From Streptomyces sp. A0958 (GTDB lineage Bacteria > Actinomycetota > Actinomycetes > Streptomycetales > Streptomycetaceae): a stretch of DNA of 64,000 nucleotides. The number at the start of each line of letters is the position of its first letter. Within the stretch, counting starts at the first letter, position 1. The stretch spans positions 1 to 64,000 of the forward strand of contig NZ_SSBK01000002.1 of assembly GCF_004795035.1 (NCBI RefSeq), read 5' to 3'. A model generated the notes under the pieces. That model searched no databases. It saw only the letters and a program-made list of their open reading frames with translations, and had not been told where the DNA came from. Position numbers and translations under genes: made by a program. Shown one piece after another: positions 61,500 to 64,000 of this stretch.

Positions 61500-61632
61500 G
61501 CCGTAACCCTTTGTGTCGTCACGTCAGCACTGGTGAATGTGACGTGCGAGCGGGCTCCGCGGACCGGTCGAAAGCGTTGCGGAACGGTTTCGATGCGGCA
61601 ACGGCGGGCGGTTGGCCGACGGAATGTCGAGG

Positions 61633-62507
61633 TCAGGACACGATGTCCTTACGGCTGAACCCTCGGAAGGCGAGAGCGAACAGGATCAGGGCATACGTCA
61701 CCGATACGGCCGCGCCCTTCACCATGCCGCCCCACTCGATGCCGGGCTGGAGCGCGTCCGCCCAGGCGAACTGCCAGTGGGCGGGCAGGAAGTCGCGCCA
61801 GGAGCCGAGCGCGGTGACCGCGTCCAGCACATTGCCGACGATGGTCAGCCCGACCGCTCCGCCGACCGCGCCGAGCGGGGCGTCGGTCTTCGTGGACAGC
61901 CAGAACGCCAGCCCGGCGGTCACCAGTTGGGACACGAAGACGAACGCCACGACGAGCGCGAGGCGCGGCACCGCGTCCCCGGCCGCCAGCGCACCCCCGG
62001 TGGGCAGTTCGAGCGGCCCCCAGCCGTACGCGGCCGCCCCGGCGGCCAGCGCGACGAGCGGCAGCAGCACCATCGCGGCGAGGCTGAAGCCGAGCGCGAC
62101 GACGAGCTTGCTCCACAGCAGCCTGGCCCGGGGCACGGGCGCGGCCAGCAGGTAGCGCAGCGAGGACCAGCTCGCCTCGGAGGCCACGGTGTCTCCGCAG
62201 AACAGCGCGACCGGGACCACGAGCAGGAAGCCCGCCGAGACGAACAGGCAGGTCGCGGCGAAGTTCGCGGCGGACGCAGTCGCGGTGTCCATCAGCGTGA
62301 TGCGCTCGGCGCCCCCGGGGCCGCCGTCCGGGGTGCCGCCGATCGCGAAGGCGATGATCAGGATGAACGGCAGTGCGGCCAGCACCCCGCCCATGAGCTG
62401 GGTGCGCCGTCTGCGCAGCTGCCGGACCGCCTCGACGCGCAGCGGGAGCGTGTGGCGGGCGCGGTAGCCGGGCGCCTCGGGGGCCGCGGCGAGGTCGGCT
62501 GCGGTAC

Positions 62508-62511
<4 letters not shown>
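61633..62511 (-). CDS. ABC-2 type transporter permease
   Basis: A protein of 292 residues with six predicted membrane helices, among them LMGGVLAALPFILIIAFAI, FLLVVPVALFCGDTVASEASW and VTYALILFALAFRGFSRKDIV. CGDTVASEASWSSLRYLLAAPVPRARLLWSKL is typical of ABC-2 permeases that work with a separate ATPase. The start overlaps the stop of the upstream hydrolase-ATPase fusion (ATGA at 62508-62511), so the two form one transporter. Confidence 0.87.

Positions 62512-64000
<1,489 letters not shown>

Noticed and set aside
61520..61546. CACGTCA/TGACGTG inverted repeat upstream of the vWA lipoprotein
   Set aside because: It has 7-bp arms with a 13-base gap in GC-rich DNA and no second copy; it may be an operator but could easily be chance.

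Overview
The window is high-GC actinobacterial DNA, almost certainly a Streptomyces chromosome. The signs are GC-rich third codon positions, frequent GTG and TTG starts, ATGA/GTGA-coupled operons, leaderless promoters, a sporulation-type dynamin pair beside an SsbB-like protein, an LAETG-anchored thioester surface protein and U-tract-poor hairpin terminators.

Left chromosomal flank (1-25,330). A signalling cluster of PknG-type kinase (partial), PP2C phosphatase, vWA protein and FHA protein comes first. A MarR regulator and an FSP1/AMID-like flavoprotein follow; they converge on a shared CTAG stop and have matching GTTCG-N5-CGAAC operators. Next are a truncated globin, a coupled ABC export-type operon (two giant FtsX-like permeases and a MacB/LolD-type ATPase with a repeat tail), a DUF2804 protein, an operon of ettA, a thioesterase and an unknown gene, a Cys-Gln thioester surface protein, ssbB, and dynB/dynA. 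The first 84 bases are a perfect inverted copy of bases 161-244 and may be an assembly fold-back.

Integrated island (25,404-59,221, about 33.8 kb). It sits in the 3' half of a tRNA-Arg(TCU) gene. A perfect 47-bp repeat (25,357-25,403 and 59,175-59,221) marks attL and attR, and a tyrosine integrase lies against attR. The island is a defence cassette with two helicase/nuclease operons. Operon 1 (35,777 to 25,812, minus) encodes a Cas4/AddB-like nuclease, a PD-(D/E)xK nuclease, a DinG/XPD-type helicase and a PIWI-like protein: the pPIWI_RE three-gene system plus a fourth gene. Operon 2 (55,070 to 42,579, minus) encodes a giant helicase-DUF1998-VSR-like nuclease, a DrmD-like SNF2 helicase and an Eco57I-class adenine methylase, which together look like DISARM or Druantia. 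A cytoplasmic Ser/Thr kinase gene is transcribed divergently from each operon.

Between and around them lie an HTH-fused N6-adenine methylase, an ASCH protein downstream of a broken GNAT-type gene, decayed UvrD-helicase and HATPase genes, and a Fic protein. A near-identical 18-bp, near-palindromic sequence occurs in both kinase/operon divergent promoters and twice more. In each case it lies 105-115 bp upstream of the start of an island transcription unit (both operons, the HTH-methylase and the GNAT/ASCH unit). This suggests a shared switch over two different defence systems, each with its own kinase, and is the strongest candidate here for an undescribed system.

Right chromosomal flank (59,222-64,000). 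The displaced tRNA terminator is followed by a DUF1772 membrane protein, a vWA lipoprotein, an ABC-2 permease and a hydrolase-ABC ATPase fusion that runs off the window.
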